64,000 nucleotides of DNA from Streptomyces sp. PT12 (GCF_003311645.1 NZ_QEST01000235.1:124001-188000); one strand, 5' to 3'. Positions 1-9,186 are shown, counted from the stretch's first letter. The notes: generated by a model from the sequence alone, not told the origin. Made by a program: numbers and translations.

Positions 1-1
1 C

Positions 2-1033
2 AAGCACCCCAACGACCAGGACCACGGCACCCGCCACGAGTGGCAGGTCTGGAACCGCCTCGACTACACCACCTACCGCGACCACATCCCGCGGTTCTGC
101 TCGGAGTTCGGCTTCCAGGGCCCGCCCACCCGCGCCACCCTGTCCGCGTGGATCCACGACGAGCCGATCAGCCCCACGTCGCCCGCGTTCCTGCTCCACC
201 AGAAGGCCGACGACGGCAACGGCAAGCTCGACCGGGGGCTGGCCCCCCACCTGCCCGAGCCCCGCGACTTCGAGGAGTGGCACTGGGCCACCCAGCTCAA
301 CCAGGCCCGCGCCGTCGCGTTCGGCGTCGAGCACTTCCGCTCCTGGTGGCCCAGGACCGCGGGCACCCTGGTGTGGCAGCTGAATGACTGCTGGCCCGTC
401 ACCTCCTGGGCCGCGGTGGACGGCGACGGGCGGCCCAAGCCCCTGTGGTACGGGCTGCGCCACGTCTACGCCCCCCGCCTGCTGACGTTCCAGCCGAGGC
501 AGGGCCGCACCTCGCTCCTCGCGGTCAACGACACCGACGACGCCTGGCACGGCCAACTCCTCCTGCGTCGCCGTTCGTTCGGCGGAGAGGTGCTGGACGG
601 CGCTACGATCTCCCTCGACGTCTCGGCGCGCTCCGTCGCCGAGTTCGAGCTGTCCGACTCACTGGTCAAGCCCGCGGACGTGGCACGGGAGGTGCTGGTG
701 GCCACCACGGACGGGGCCAGGGCGGTCCATCTGTTCGCCGAGGACCGCGACCTGGCGTACGACCCGGACGCGCTGACCGCCGACGCGGTCGCGGTGCCGG
801 GCGGGTACCGGATCGACGTCACCGCCACGTCGTTCGCCAGGGACGTCGCGATCCTGGCCGACCGGGTGGCGCCCGACGCGCGGGTGGACGACATGCTGGT
901 GCCGCTGCTGCCGGGCGAGACCCACTCGTTCACCGTCCGCACCGACGCGCGCGTCGACCCCGCCTCGTTCACCGCGCCGCTCGTGCTGCGCAGCGCCAAC
1001 GCCCTGCACGCGCCCACGAGCGCGACTCGGTGA
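2..1033 (+). CDS. Beta-mannosidase (GH2), C-terminal part; 5' end outside window
   Basis: The open frame runs in from the left edge, so the N-terminal sugar-binding domain is missing. The visible part holds the end of the TIM barrel: RFCSEFGFQG at residues 31-40 of the fragment contains the family's nucleophile Glu (residue 35). Further on, a WQLNDCWPVTSW stretch followed by KPLWYGLR is a hallmark of GH2 beta-mannosidases, and a beta-sandwich C-terminal domain follows. The expected role is release of terminal beta-mannose from manno-oligosaccharides in the cytoplasm. Its TGA overlaps the GTG of the next gene (GTGA), which suggests translational coupling. Confident on family, moderately so on substrate. 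Confidence 0.9.
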   Translation, partial: KHPNDQDHGTRHEWQVWNRLDYTTYRDHIPRFCSEFGFQGPPTRATLSAWIHDEPISPTSPAFLLHQKADDGNGKLDRGLAPHLPEPRDFEEWHWATQLNQARAVAFGVEHFRSWWPRTAGTLVWQLNDCWPVTSWAAVDGDGRPKPLWYGLRHVYAPRLLTFQPRQGRTSLLAVNDTDDAWHGQLLLRRRSFGGEVLDGATISLDVSARSVAEFELSDSLVKPADVAREVLVATTDGARAVHLFAEDRDLAYDPDALTADAVAVPGGYRIDVTATSFARDVAILADRVAPDARVDDMLVPLLPGETHSFTVRTDARVDPASFTAPLVLRSANALHAPTSATR

Positions 1034-1905
1034 GCGACACCTCGGTGGACGGAACGGAGGCCATCGGCCTCGTCCTCGCCCGGCCCGCCAGGCTGCTCGG
1101 GGTGGAGCCGTTCTTCATGGAGTTCATCGCCGGGATCGAGGAACGGCTCGCCGAGCGCCGCCTCTCCGTGCTACTCCACGTCGTCGCCACGCACGACGAG
1201 GAGATCGCCACCCACCGGCGGTGGGCCGAGCGCTGCCTGGTGGACGCGGTCGTCGTGGTCAACCTGACCGTCGGCGACCGCCGCCCCGGCGTGCTCGCCA
1301 CGCTCGGCCTGCCCGCGGTGTTCGCGGGCGCCTGGGAAGGCGGCCCCGACCTGCCCGTGGTCGCCACCGACAACGCCGCCCCGGTCCGCGAGGCGCTCGG
1401 CGAGCTGCTGGCCCTCGGCCACCGCCGCATCGCCCGCGTCACCGGGCCCGCCGACCTCGTGCACACCAGGGCCAGGACCGCGGCGCTCGCCGATGGCTGC
1501 GCCGCGGCGGGCATCGAGCCCGTGCTCGTCGAGGGCGACTACTCCGCCGAGGCGGGCACCAAGCTCACCGCCCAGCTGCTGCGCCGCCCCGAGCGGCCCA
1601 CGGCGATCCTCTACGACAACGACGTCATGGCCATCGCCGGGCTCGGCGTGGCCAAGGACCTGGGCATCGCCGTGCCGGACCAGCTGTCCCTGGTGGCCTG
1701 GGACGACTCCACGATGTGCCGCCTGGCCTCGCCGCCGCTTACCACCATGAGCGTCGACGTCCACAGGTTCGGCGTCATGGTCGCCGAGTCCGTCCTTGAG
1801 CTGATCGACGGCGGCCCGGTCACCGCCCGCCGCTCACCGCCCGCCCGCTTCACCCCGCGCGGCACCACGGCGCGGGCCCCAAAGGGGCCGCCGTCACTCG
1901 GCTGA
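1030..1905 (+). CDS. LacI-family-like effector-binding protein lacking the HTH domain
   Basis: About 291 residues from GTG 1030, which overlaps the stop of the mannosidase. The protein begins directly with the periplasmic-binding-like core of LacI regulators (IGLVLARPARLLGVEP near residues 11-26). It keeps family landmarks such as LGHRRIARVTGP, YDNDVMAIAG and LSLVAWDDSTMCRLASPPLTT. The usual 50-60 residue N-terminal HTH and hinge are absent: upstream sequence in this frame is only a shadow of the mannosidase. Normal family members have about 330-350 residues. It is either a truncated, non-DNA-binding paralogue or a gene whose 5' end was deleted up to the mannosidase stop. The natural effector would be a mannoside. 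The 3' end overlaps the convergent exporter by 12 bp. Confidence 0.75.
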   Translation: MSDTSVDGTEAIGLVLARPARLLGVEPFFMEFIAGIEERLAERRLSVLLHVVATHDEEIATHRRWAERCLVDAVVVVNLTVGDRRPGVLATLGLPAVFAGAWEGGPDLPVVATDNAAPVREALGELLALGHRRIARVTGPADLVHTRARTAALADGCAAAGIEPVLVEGDYSAEAGTKLTAQLLRRPERPTAILYDNDVMAIAGLGVAKDLGIAVPDQLSLVAWDDSTMCRLASPPLTTMSVDVHRFGVMVAESVLELIDGGPVTARRSPPARFTPRGTTARAPKGPPSLG

Positions 1906-3318
1906 CCGCGCGCGCTCGGCCGCGTCCTCCTCGGCGATCCGCGCCATGGCCGACTCGGCCGTGCGCCGCGCCCCGCGCCCCGTGGTGAGCAGGCCGATGA
2001 GCAGCACGAGCGCCCCGCAGCCCGCGAGCACCCACCAGCCCGTGTCCCGCGAGCTGGTGCCGAGCACGGTGCCCACCACCGCGACGCCGAGCGCCGAGCC
2101 GACCTGCCGCCCGGTCGAGGCGATGCCCGCGGCCACACCGGACTGGCTGCGCGGCATCCCGGTCACGGCCGTGTTGGTGATGGGCGCGTTCACCAGGCCG
2201 AACCCGATGCCGAAGGTCACATACGCGCTGAACAGATACGCCAGCGACGTGTCCCTCGTCAGGCCCGTCAGCAGCACCCCGCCCACCGTGATCGCCACCC
2301 CCGAGAGCAGCACGGGGAGCCGCGGCCCCACATGGCTCACCAGATAGCCCGAGAGCGGCGCGAAGACCAGCGTCATCGCCGCCATCGGCAGCAGGTGCAG
2401 CCCCGCATCGAACGCGCCGAGCCCGCGCTCGTTCTGGAGGTAGAGCGTGTTCAGGAAGAGAAAGCCGCCCAGGCCCGCGAACGCCGCGAGCGCCATGGCG
2501 AACGCCCCGCTGAACGGCGCGCTGCGGAAGAACCGCAGCTCCAGCAGCGGCTCCTTGCGCCGCGGCTCGTACCACAGCAGGCAGGCAAGCGCCGCGATCG
2601 CGATGCCGAAGCAGATCAGCAGCAGCGGCGAGCCCCACCCGTCGTGGCCGCCCTCGATGATGCCGAACGTCAGCGAGCCGAGCAGCACGATCACCAGCAG
2701 CTGCCCCACCACGTCGAGGCGCCGCGGATGGGCCGCGCGCGACTCGGGGACATAGCGGGTGGTGAGGACGAGCGCGGCGAGGCCGATCGGGATGTTGAGC
2801 CAGAAGATCGCCCGCCAGCCGAACGAGGCCACGAGCGCGCCGCCCAGGATCGGCCCGAGCGCCATCGAGATCCCGACCACCCCGCCCCACACGCCGATCG
2901 CGCGGGCCAGCTCCCTGGGATCCCTGAACGTGTTGGTGATGATCGACATCGCCACGGGGTTGAGCATCGAGCCGCCGATCGCCTGGAACGCGCGGAAGGC
3001 GATCAGCCAGCCGAGGCTCGGCGCGAGCGCGCACAGCAGCGACCCGGCGACGAAGAGAACGAGCCCCGTCTTGAACACCCGCCGCCGCCCCACCCGGTCC
3101 GCGGTCGAGCCCGACAGCATCAGGAACGACGCGAGCACCACCGTGTAGATGTCCACGGTCCACTGGAGCCCCGAGACGTCGGCGCCCAACTCCCTTTCCA
3201 GCGAGGGCAGCGCCACATTGAGCGCGGTCACGTCCAGGCTGACGATCAGCAGGCTCATGCAGCAGATCGACAGCACCAGGAGACGGCGCGGGCGGCTGAG
3301 GGCATCAATGTCCGGCAT
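1894..3318 (-). CDS. DHA2-type MFS drug/metabolite exporter
   Basis: About 474 residues when started at the ATG at 3318 (MPDIDALSRPRR), just ahead of the first membrane helix; upstream in-frame ATGs would add an unlikely Gly/Pro/Arg-rich extension. Features are the 14-helix EmrB/QacA type: LDVTALNVALPSL in TM1, DRVGRRRVFKTG (motif A loop), and a long central loop near WYEPRRKEPLLELRFF. The likely role is proton-driven export of a hydrophobic compound or drug. It is divergent from the TPR gene, with a GGG/CCC-rich spacer. Substrate is unknown. Confidence 0.85.
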   Translation of the reverse strand: MPDIDALSRPRRLLVLSICCMSLLIVSLDVTALNVALPSLERELGADVSGLQWTVDIYTVVLASFLMLSGSTADRVGRRRVFKTGLVLFVAGSLLCALAPSLGWLIAFRAFQAIGGSMLNPVAMSIITNTFRDPRELARAIGVWGGVVGISMALGPILGGALVASFGWRAIFWLNIPIGLAALVLTTRYVPESRAAHPRRLDVVGQLLVIVLLGSLTFGIIEGGHDGWGSPLLLICFGIAIAALACLLWYEPRRKEPLLELRFFRSAPFSGAFAMALAAFAGLGGFLFLNTLYLQNERGLGAFDAGLHLLPMAAMTLVFAPLSGYLVSHVGPRLPVLLSGVAITVGGVLLTGLTRDTSLAYLFSAYVTFGIGFGLVNAPITNTAVTGMPRSQSGVAAGIASTGRQVGSALGVAVVGTVLGTSSRDTGWWVLAGCGALVLLIGLLTTGRGARRTAESAMARIAEEDAAERARSAE

Positions 3319-3484
3319 CTGGGCGAAGCCTATCGGCGAGGTCAGGGGGGCGCCCCGCGGGTAGCCCGGGCGGCCCACGGGAATCCCCCAGGGAACACCC
3401 CGGGGAATAGGGGCCCGCGCCGCGAGCGTTGGGGCCACCCTGGAAGACGTGCCGACCGCCAACCCTGCGCCACGAGGAGGTTTC

Positions 3485-3847
3485 GTGCCCGACTCCACAC
3501 CCGAGACCCATGTCATCGCCTACCGGGCGGCCGAGCAGCTGCTCAACGCCCGCGACCCGCGGGGTGCCCTCAAGCTGCTCGACCCGCTGATCACCGCCCA
3601 CCCCGAGAACACCTCGGCCCGGCTGCTGCGCGCCAGGGCGTTCTTCCTCGCCGCCCAGCTGCGCTCGGCCGAGCTGGAGTTCCAGCTGGTGCTCGAGCGC
3701 GAGCCGGACAACTCGTTCGCCCACTTCGCGCTGGCCCGCACCCTGGAGCGGGCGGGCCGCAAGGGCGAGGCCCTGCGCCACTTCCGGCTGGCCGCCGCCC
3801 TCGACCCCCGCCCCGAATACCGCGCCGCCGCCCGCTTCGAGCCCTGA
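3485..3847 (+). CDS. Small tetratricopeptide repeat protein
   Basis: About 120 residues. GTG 3485 is chosen because AGGAGG lies at 3475-3480, four bases upstream. The sequence is almost entirely TPR helices (YRAAEQLLNARDPRGALKLLDPL, then ARLLRARAFFLAAQLRSAELEF, then NSFAHFALARTLERAGRKGEAL), with a short tail and no signal peptide. TPRs bind proteins, but the partner is unknown. The same TPR module, recognisably similar in sequence and length, forms the C-terminal part of the FrnE-like protein at 35298-36281. Confidence 0.8.
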   Translation: MPDSTPETHVIAYRAAEQLLNARDPRGALKLLDPLITAHPENTSARLLRARAFFLAAQLRSAELEFQLVLEREPDNSFAHFALARTLERAGRKGEALRHFRLAAALDPRPEYRAAARFEP

Positions 3848-3905
3848 CCGGCATGCGCCTGCCCACGGTCCGATCCGCCGCCGGGCGCGCCGCGGGCCGG
3901 ATCGT

Positions 3906-5759
3906 TCAGGCTGCCGTCGCCGACGCGTCCGACACCTGACGGCGCACGGCCGCCACGATGGCGGAGGCGTTGATCCCGGCCTCCTCAAGCTGCTCGGCCT
4001 CGGTCGCCGAGCCCGGCATGGTGTCCACCGCGAGCCGTATCAGCCGCGGCGCGGCCCTGCCGTCGGTGAACGCGTCGAGCACCGCGTCGCCCAGGCCGCC
4101 CTCGGGCCTGTGGTCCTCCACGGTCAGCAGGCAGCCGGTCTCCTCCGCGGCCTCGAGCAGCGTGTGCGCGTCCACCGGCTTGACCGAGTACAGGTCGATG
4201 ACCCGCACCGCCGTGCCGCCCTCGGCCAGCTCGTCCGCCGCGCGCAGCGCCTCGTGCACGGCCACCCCGGCCGCCACGATCGTCAGCCGGTCCCGCGACG
4301 AGCGCCGCAGCACCTTGCTGCCGCCCACCGCGAACTCCTCGTCGGGCCCGTAGATCACCCGGCTCCCGCCGCGCCCCGTGCGCAGGTAGCGGATCCCGCC
4401 GCCGTCCGCCATGGCGGCGGTCAGCCTGGCCGTCTGGTTGGCGTCGCACGGCGCGAGCACCGTGCTGCCGTGCAGCGCCCTGAACATCGCCAGGTCCTCG
4501 AGCCCCATCTGCGACGGGCCGTCCTCGCCGATGGCGACGCCCGCGTGCGAGCCCGCGAGGCTCAGCGAGGCCCGGCTGATCGCGGCCATGCGCAGGAAGT
4601 CGTGCGCCCTGCTGAAGAACGCGGCGAACGTCGAGACGAACGGCGTCCACCCGCGCACCTGCATCCCGACGGCCGAGGCGACCAGCTCCTGCTCGGCGAT
4701 GTAGCACTCGAAGAAGCGCCCCGGGTGCTCCTCGGCGAAGAGCTGCGAGCGCGTCGAGTCGCTCACCTCGCCGTCGAGCGCCACCACGTCGCCCCGGTCG
4801 CGGCCGACCGCGGCCAGCGCCTCGCCATAGGCGTTCCTTGTGGCCACCGTGTCGCCGACCTCGTAACGCGGCAGGTCGGCGTGGACCCCGTGCGCCTGCC
4901 GGGGCGCGGTGGTCGCGGCGGGGCGTTCGACCTCGACGCGCAGCGAGCGCGCCCCGCCGAGCTCGTCGACCGCCTCCTCGGGGTCGGGCACGGGCTTGCC
5001 GTGCTTGCCCTCCTTGTCGGCCACCGCGGCCACGCCCTTGCCCTTGACGGTGCGGGCCAGGACGACCGACGGCCGGTCGGTGACGCCGTTCGCCTCCCGG
5101 TAGGCGGCGTCGATGGCCACGGGGTCGTGCCCGTCGACCTCGACGACGTGCCAGCCGAACGCGTCCGCGCGGCGGGCGTAGGCGTCCAGGTCCCACTCGT
5201 GCCTCGTCGGGCCGCGCTGGCCGAGGCGGTTGATGTCGGCGACGAGGGTCAGGTTGTCCAGGCGCTCGTAGCCCGCGTGCTCGAACGCCTCCCAGATCGA
5301 GCCCTCGGCCAGCTCGCTGTCGCCGCACATGACCCACACCCGGTAGGGCATCTCGTCGAGGCGCTTGCCCGCGAGCGCGATGCCGACGCCGATGGGCAGG
5401 CCCTGCCCGAGCGAGCCGGTCGCGACGTCGACCCAGGGCAGCCGGGGCGTGGGGTGGCCCTCGAGCCTGCTGCCCAGGGTGCGGTAGGTCATCAACTCCT
5501 CGTCGCTGAGCGCCCCCGCGGCCTTGTACGCGGCGTACAGCAGGGGCGAGGCGTGCCCCTTGGAGAGGATCAGGTGGTCGTTGCCCGGGTGTTTGGGCCA
5601 GTCGAAGTCGTAGCGCAGGTGACGGGCCAGCAGCACGGCCATGAGATCGGCGGCCGACATCGACGACGTCGCGTGCCCCGACCCGGCGTGCCCCGTCATC
5701 CGGACGGCGTCCACGCGGAGCTGCTGCCCGAGTTCGGCCAGGTACTGGTCTGTGGTCAT
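3906..5759 (-). CDS. tkt: Transketolase (single-chain, compact)
   Basis: 617 residues from ATG 5759, which has AGGAGG five bases upstream. The N-terminal TPP domain shows GHAGSGHATSSMS, LILSKGHASPLLYAAY and GDSELAEGSIWEAFE; the second half carries YIAEQELVASAVGM, with the glutamate that activates the thiamine cofactor, and a C-terminal transketolase domain (VEDHRPEGGLGDAV). The expected reaction is two-carbon ketol transfer in the non-oxidative pentose phosphate pathway. It is shorter than the usual 660-700 residue enzyme. With 6-phosphogluconate dehydrogenase at 18.4 kb it may be a second, inducible pentose-pathway set. Confidence 0.92.
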   Translation of the reverse strand: MTTDQYLAELGQQLRVDAVRMTGHAGSGHATSSMSAADLMAVLLARHLRYDFDWPKHPGNDHLILSKGHASPLLYAAYKAAGALSDEELMTYRTLGSRLEGHPTPRLPWVDVATGSLGQGLPIGVGIALAGKRLDEMPYRVWVMCGDSELAEGSIWEAFEHAGYERLDNLTLVADINRLGQRGPTRHEWDLDAYARRADAFGWHVVEVDGHDPVAIDAAYREANGVTDRPSVVLARTVKGKGVAAVADKEGKHGKPVPDPEEAVDELGGARSLRVEVERPAATTAPRQAHGVHADLPRYEVGDTVATRNAYGEALAAVGRDRGDVVALDGEVSDSTRSQLFAEEHPGRFFECYIAEQELVASAVGMQVRGWTPFVSTFAAFFSRAHDFLRMAAISRASLSLAGSHAGVAIGEDGPSQMGLEDLAMFRALHGSTVLAPCDANQTARLTAAMADGGGIRYLRTGRGGSRVIYGPDEEFAVGGSKVLRRSSRDRLTIVAAGVAVHEALRAADELAEGGTAVRVIDLYSVKPVDAHTLLEAAEETGCLLTVEDHRPEGGLGDAVLDAFTDGRAAPRLIRLAVDTMPGSATEAEQLEEAGINASAIVAAVRRQVSDASATAA

Positions 5760-5871
5760 TCCTGCCTCCTGCGTCGGCATGGATCTCCGTGCGCGGGTAC
5801 CCGGGCCGCCCGCCGCCTAACGACCGCACGGGGCCTGGCCGTCCATGGCGCGGGGCCGTGGCGGGCGGACC

Positions 5872-7041
5872 CTAGTGGCCGGGGCGGATGCCGCCGCCGG
5901 GGTTGCCGTCGCTGAACGGCCAGCGCAGCAGGGCGCCGAGCCCGCCCACCGGCACCTCGCGCGGGTCGCCGTCCGCCGCGGGCAGGGCGATGACCTCGGC
6001 GCCGTTCGCGGCGGCCGAGCGCAGCAGGGCGTCGTCGGCGCGGGCCGCGGCGGGCATGGTGGCACCCAGGTACTGGGCGTCGGACTTCCGCACCGACACC
6101 TGGTCGGGCTCGGCGCCGACCCACACGTCCCGGTGCAGGTCAGGGCCGTCGGGCCGCACCAGCAGCGAGGAGATCCGGTGCTCGCGCGCGGCGTCCACCA
6201 GCGCGGGCAGCCCCTCGGCCGCGTCGATGCCGTCCCCCGCGATCGAGCGCCCGGCGCGGAAGCGGTCGAGCGTCTCCTCGGCGCGGGACCTGGCCCGCTC
6301 GCCGCGGGCGCGTTCCACGTCCTCGTCGAGCCGGTTGTCCTTGGTCCCGGCCGAGCGCCCGCCGTGCTCGGACTCGACGGTGATCTCCCGCAGCGGCTCG
6401 GGCAGTCGCTCGTGCACCGAACGCCGCTGGCGCGGGTCACCGGCCAGCACCAGCAGCTCGGCGTGGGACGCCTCGGCGTCCGCGGCGAGGGTTTCGGCGA
6501 TGCGGGCGGCGTTCTGCTCCCAGGTGTTCTCCACGGCGAGCTGGAAGTGGCGCTCGGACCAGTCGGCCCTGCCGGTGCGGTGGATGGGCCACTGCTGGTC
6601 GCCCTCCACATGCCCCGCGGGCCGTGGCCTGCCGTGGGTGCCGCGCAGCTGGAGGTCGGCGCCCCTGCGGTCGACGAACGCGACCAGGCACGTCGGCTCC
6701 CGCTCGCCGTAGTCGAGCAGCGGGGCGATGCGCGGCAGCGCGGCCCAGCTGGTCGGCGCGGGGGAGGGCGGCGGGACCGAGAGCGGCACCCTGAGCACCG
6801 CCTCGCCGTCCGTGGCGAACACGGCCTGCCCCGCGTCCTCGCGGGTGACGCCGCTGAGCGTGTCGAATACCGCCCGGCACGTCGCCTCGTCGGCCCCCGT
6901 CTCCGCCAGCCGCTCGCAGGCGTCGCGCGCCTGGAGCTCCCGCACCGCCACGGCGTCCTCCGCGACGGCCGAGGTGTCCATGTAGACCGAGGCCCAGGGC
7001 CCCGCCCTGTGCAGCAGCGGGTTGAGGAATCCCATGTCCAT
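5872..7041 (-). CDS. Rv2629-like (baeRF2/Vms1-type eRF1-fold) protein
   Basis: 389 residues from ATG 7041, two bases after the stop of the PfpI-like gene, so the two form one transcript. It resembles mycobacterial Rv2629: WASVYMDTS near the N-terminus, VAFVDRRGADLQLRG, a central AELLVLAGDPRQRRSVHERL stretch, and the C-terminal GLGALLRWPFSDGNPGGGI. The family has an eRF1/Vms1-like fold and is linked to stress and stalled-ribosome biology in actinobacteria; its exact reaction is not established. No signal peptide or membrane segment is visible. Confidence 0.78.
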   Translation of the reverse strand: MDMGFLNPLLHRAGPWASVYMDTSAVAEDAVAVRELQARDACERLAETGADEATCRAVFDTLSGVTREDAGQAVFATDGEAVLRVPLSVPPPSPAPTSWAALPRIAPLLDYGEREPTCLVAFVDRRGADLQLRGTHGRPRPAGHVEGDQQWPIHRTGRADWSERHFQLAVENTWEQNAARIAETLAADAEASHAELLVLAGDPRQRRSVHERLPEPLREITVESEHGGRSAGTKDNRLDEDVERARGERARSRAEETLDRFRAGRSIAGDGIDAAEGLPALVDAAREHRISSLLVRPDGPDLHRDVWVGAEPDQVSVRKSDAQYLGATMPAAARADDALLRSAAANGAEVIALPAADGDPREVPVGGLGALLRWPFSDGNPGGGIRPGH

Positions 7042-7043
7042 GA

Positions 7044-7586
7044 TCAGGCGTTGACCTTCCCGAACTCGCTCAGCATCGCCTCGTTGAAGTACCGCAGGTC
7101 GGCCGGTTTCCGGCTGGTGACCAGGGTGTTGGGGCCGTCGCTGTCGATGCGCACCCGCTCGTCGACCCAGGTGGCGCCCGCGTTGACCAGGTCGGTCTTC
7201 AGGCTGGGCCACGAGGTCAGCGTCCTGCCGTCGATGACGTCGGCCTCGATCAGCGTCCAGGGCGCGTGGCAGATCGCCGCGACCGGCTTGCCCGCGGTGA
7301 AGAAGCCGCGCACGAACGAGACGGCCCGCGGGTCGAGGCGCAGCGCGTCCGGGTTGGCGACGCCGCCCGGCAGCACCAGGGCCTCGAAGTCGTCCACCGA
7401 CACCTGGTCCACGGTGGCGTCCACCGGGAACGTCTTGGCGGGCGTCAGGTGGTCGAACGCCTGGATCTCGCCCGGCTTGGTGGAGATGAGCTGCGGGGTC
7501 TCGCCGGTCTCCGAGACCGCGTCCCAGGGCTCGGTGAGCTCGATCTGCTCCACGCCATCGGGCGCCATCAGGAATGCGATACGCAT
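7044..7586 (-). CDS. DJ-1/PfpI (type 1 glutamine amidotransferase-like) protein
   Basis: 180 residues from ATG 7586, preceded by GAGGTGA at suitable spacing; another ATG nine bases upstream is also possible. The nucleophile elbow AICHAPW carries the conserved Cys, and ALVLPGGVANPDALR supplies the conserved Glu/Asp region of the family. Related proteins act as general-stress proteins, deglycases or cysteine hydrolases. It is cytoplasmic and is translated just ahead of the Rv2629-like gene, so a shared stress role is plausible. Confidence 0.88.
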   Translation of the reverse strand: MRIAFLMAPDGVEQIELTEPWDAVSETGETPQLISTKPGEIQAFDHLTPAKTFPVDATVDQVSVDDFEALVLPGGVANPDALRLDPRAVSFVRGFFTAGKPVAAICHAPWTLIEADVIDGRTLTSWPSLKTDLVNAGATWVDERVRIDSDGPNTLVTSRKPADLRYFNEAMLSEFGKVNA

Positions 7587-7719
7587 GCGCTTCACCTCGT
7601 ATGTTCAGGTCGTACGTCGAAACACTGTCGGCTCAGGGCCCGGGTATCCGGCGGGGCGGAGCCGGAAACCCGACGGCGCGGCGTTTCCCGCGGACCCCGG
7701 CGGGAACCCGTGAGCGGTC

Positions 7720-8637
7720 ATGAGCGCACGAGGTGGACACAGGGAGATCACGGTCGGCGGCAGGCGCGTCGACGTGACCCGCCCCGGCAAGGAACTGTTC
7801 CCCGAGGACGGCATCACCAAGGGCGACCTGGTCGACTACTACCGGTCGGTGGCGGGCCCGATGCTCACGCACCTCAAGGGGCGGCCGCTGGCGATGGAGC
7901 GCTACCCCGATGGGTACCGCGGCAAGTCGTTCTTCCATAAGAAGGTGCCGCCGTACTTCCCCGACTGGATCCACCGCGAGCGGGTGCCCAAGGAGGGCGG
8001 CAGCCTCGACATGACGGTGTGCGACGACACGGCCACGCTGGCCTATCTCGCCAACCAGGCGTGCCTGACCCCGCACCTGTGGCTCAGCCGCGCCGACCAC
8101 CTGGACCGCCCCGACCGGATGATCTTCGATCTTGACCCGCCGGGCGAGGATTTCGCGCTGGTGCGCGAGACGGCGCGGGAGTTGCGCGAGCTGCTGGCCC
8201 AACTCGGCCTGAAGCCGCTGGTGATGACGACCGGCTCGCGTGGCGCGCATGTGCTGGTGCCGTTGGACGGCTCGGCGGACTTCGACGCGGTGCGCGCCTT
8301 CGCGCGCGAGATCGCGGAGGTGATGGCCGCGCGCCGCCCCGACCGTCTGACGACGGAGGTCCGCAAGAACCGCCGCGGCGACCGCCTCTATCTGGATGTC
8401 CAGCGCAACGCGTTCGCCCAGACGTCCGTCGCCCCCTACGCGGTCAGGGCCCGCCCCCACGCGCCGGTGGCCACGCCGCTGGCGTGGGATGAGCTCGACG
8501 ACGGCGTCGGCCCGCGCGACTTCACGCTCGCGACGCTGCCCTCCCGTCTGGAGTCGCGGGGGGATCCATGGCCCTCGCTACGCCGGATGCGGCGTTCCGC
8601 TCGGCGAGCGGAACGGGAGTTGAAGCGGATGAGGTGA
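7720..8637 (+). CDS. ligD: LigD-type DNA polymerase/primase domain protein (NHEJ)
   Basis: 305 residues. The whole protein is the polymerase domain of LigD: VTRPGKELFPEDGITKGDLVDYY at the start, MERYPDGYRGKSFFHKK, the catalytic Asp pair in MIFDLDPPGE, and TTGSRGAHVLVPLDG with RKNRRGDRLYLDVQRN later. No ligase or phosphoesterase domain is attached, as in actinobacteria that encode the parts separately. The expected role is gap filling and ribonucleotide addition at double-strand breaks together with Ku and a ligase, neither of which is in this window. The 3' end abuts a truncated oxidoreductase, which marks a rearrangement point. Confidence 0.92.
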   Translation: MSARGGHREITVGGRRVDVTRPGKELFPEDGITKGDLVDYYRSVAGPMLTHLKGRPLAMERYPDGYRGKSFFHKKVPPYFPDWIHRERVPKEGGSLDMTVCDDTATLAYLANQACLTPHLWLSRADHLDRPDRMIFDLDPPGEDFALVRETARELRELLAQLGLKPLVMTTGSRGAHVLVPLDGSADFDAVRAFAREIAEVMAARRPDRLTTEVRKNRRGDRLYLDVQRNAFAQTSVAPYAVRARPHAPVATPLAWDELDDGVGPRDFTLATLPSRLESRGDPWPSLRRMRRSARRAERELKRMR

Positions 8638-8681
8638 CGGCGGCTACGGTCTTGACGCCCCCCAACGCACCCGCGTGCGCC

Positions 8682-8924
8682 CGCCGGGTGGTAACGGATC
8701 GTCGGACACGTCACGCCGGTCGCCAGACCGATCCGCTCCGTCCGCGCCGCGATCGCCCCGAGCACGGTCCAGGCGAACGGCGAGTGCCCCTGGTTGTCGA
8801 GCCACGGGTGGTAGTGGTCGCTGATCTCGACGAAGTCGAACCCGACCTCCTCGGCCCGCACCGCCTGCCGCACCAGCTCGCCAGGACCGAACGCCTCGGC
8901 CGCCAGCTCGTACCCGAGTCGCAT
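8682..8924 (-). pseudogene. Truncated F420-dependent LLM-class oxidoreductase, N-terminal 81 residues only
   Basis: From ATG 8924 (AAGG seven bases upstream) the reading is a canonical N-terminus of the F420-dependent glucose-6-phosphate dehydrogenase-like group: MRLGYELAAEAFGPGELVRQ, then GFDFVEISDHYHPW and IGLATGVTCPTIRYHPA. After this the homology stops abruptly and the frame runs into unrelated sequence beside the ligD 3' end. Full-length enzymes have about 320 residues, so roughly three quarters of the gene is gone. The promoter-proximal end is intact, which points to a simple 3' deletion. Confidence 0.85.
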
Positions 8925-9186
8925 CGTCACACCTTCCGCCGTTTCCCGCGCTTCTCATCGGATCGACCGCTTGTCCGAGTACCCCGTGGGAACGCTGTCA
9001 GGCGCGCGCGGGCGGCTCCCGTAGGCAGGCCGCCCGCCGTGCGCCGCGTCCGTCCGATGGCGCACATCTGACGGGGCGTATGCGACGGTTCCACGCGCGT
9101 CAGGCGGCCCCGACGTTGGCATTCCCCCCTGGTCAGACCAAGTAAAAGGATTTATCACTTCACTACTTGAAGCCAAATCCCCAAGT

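Noticed and set aside
445-1029. In-frame upstream extension of the LacI-like gene (Arg/Pro-rich)
   Set aside because: It is the shadow of the mannosidase in another frame; composition is typical of antisense or off-frame GC-rich DNA and lacks any HTH.
1850-3163. Long minus-strand frame beside the MFS gene
   Set aside because: Alternative frame of the same strand as the exporter, rich in Arg/Ala/Gly with no motifs; the exporter frame has clear membrane helices.
3985-5829. 600-codon frames overlapping transketolase
   Set aside because: High GC makes long open shadows on both strands; only the 3906-5759 frame has conserved TPP motifs.
8955-9176. 73-codon minus-strand ORF upstream of lacI
   Set aside because: No recognisable product, no clear ribosome site, and it covers an AT-rich promoter-like region.
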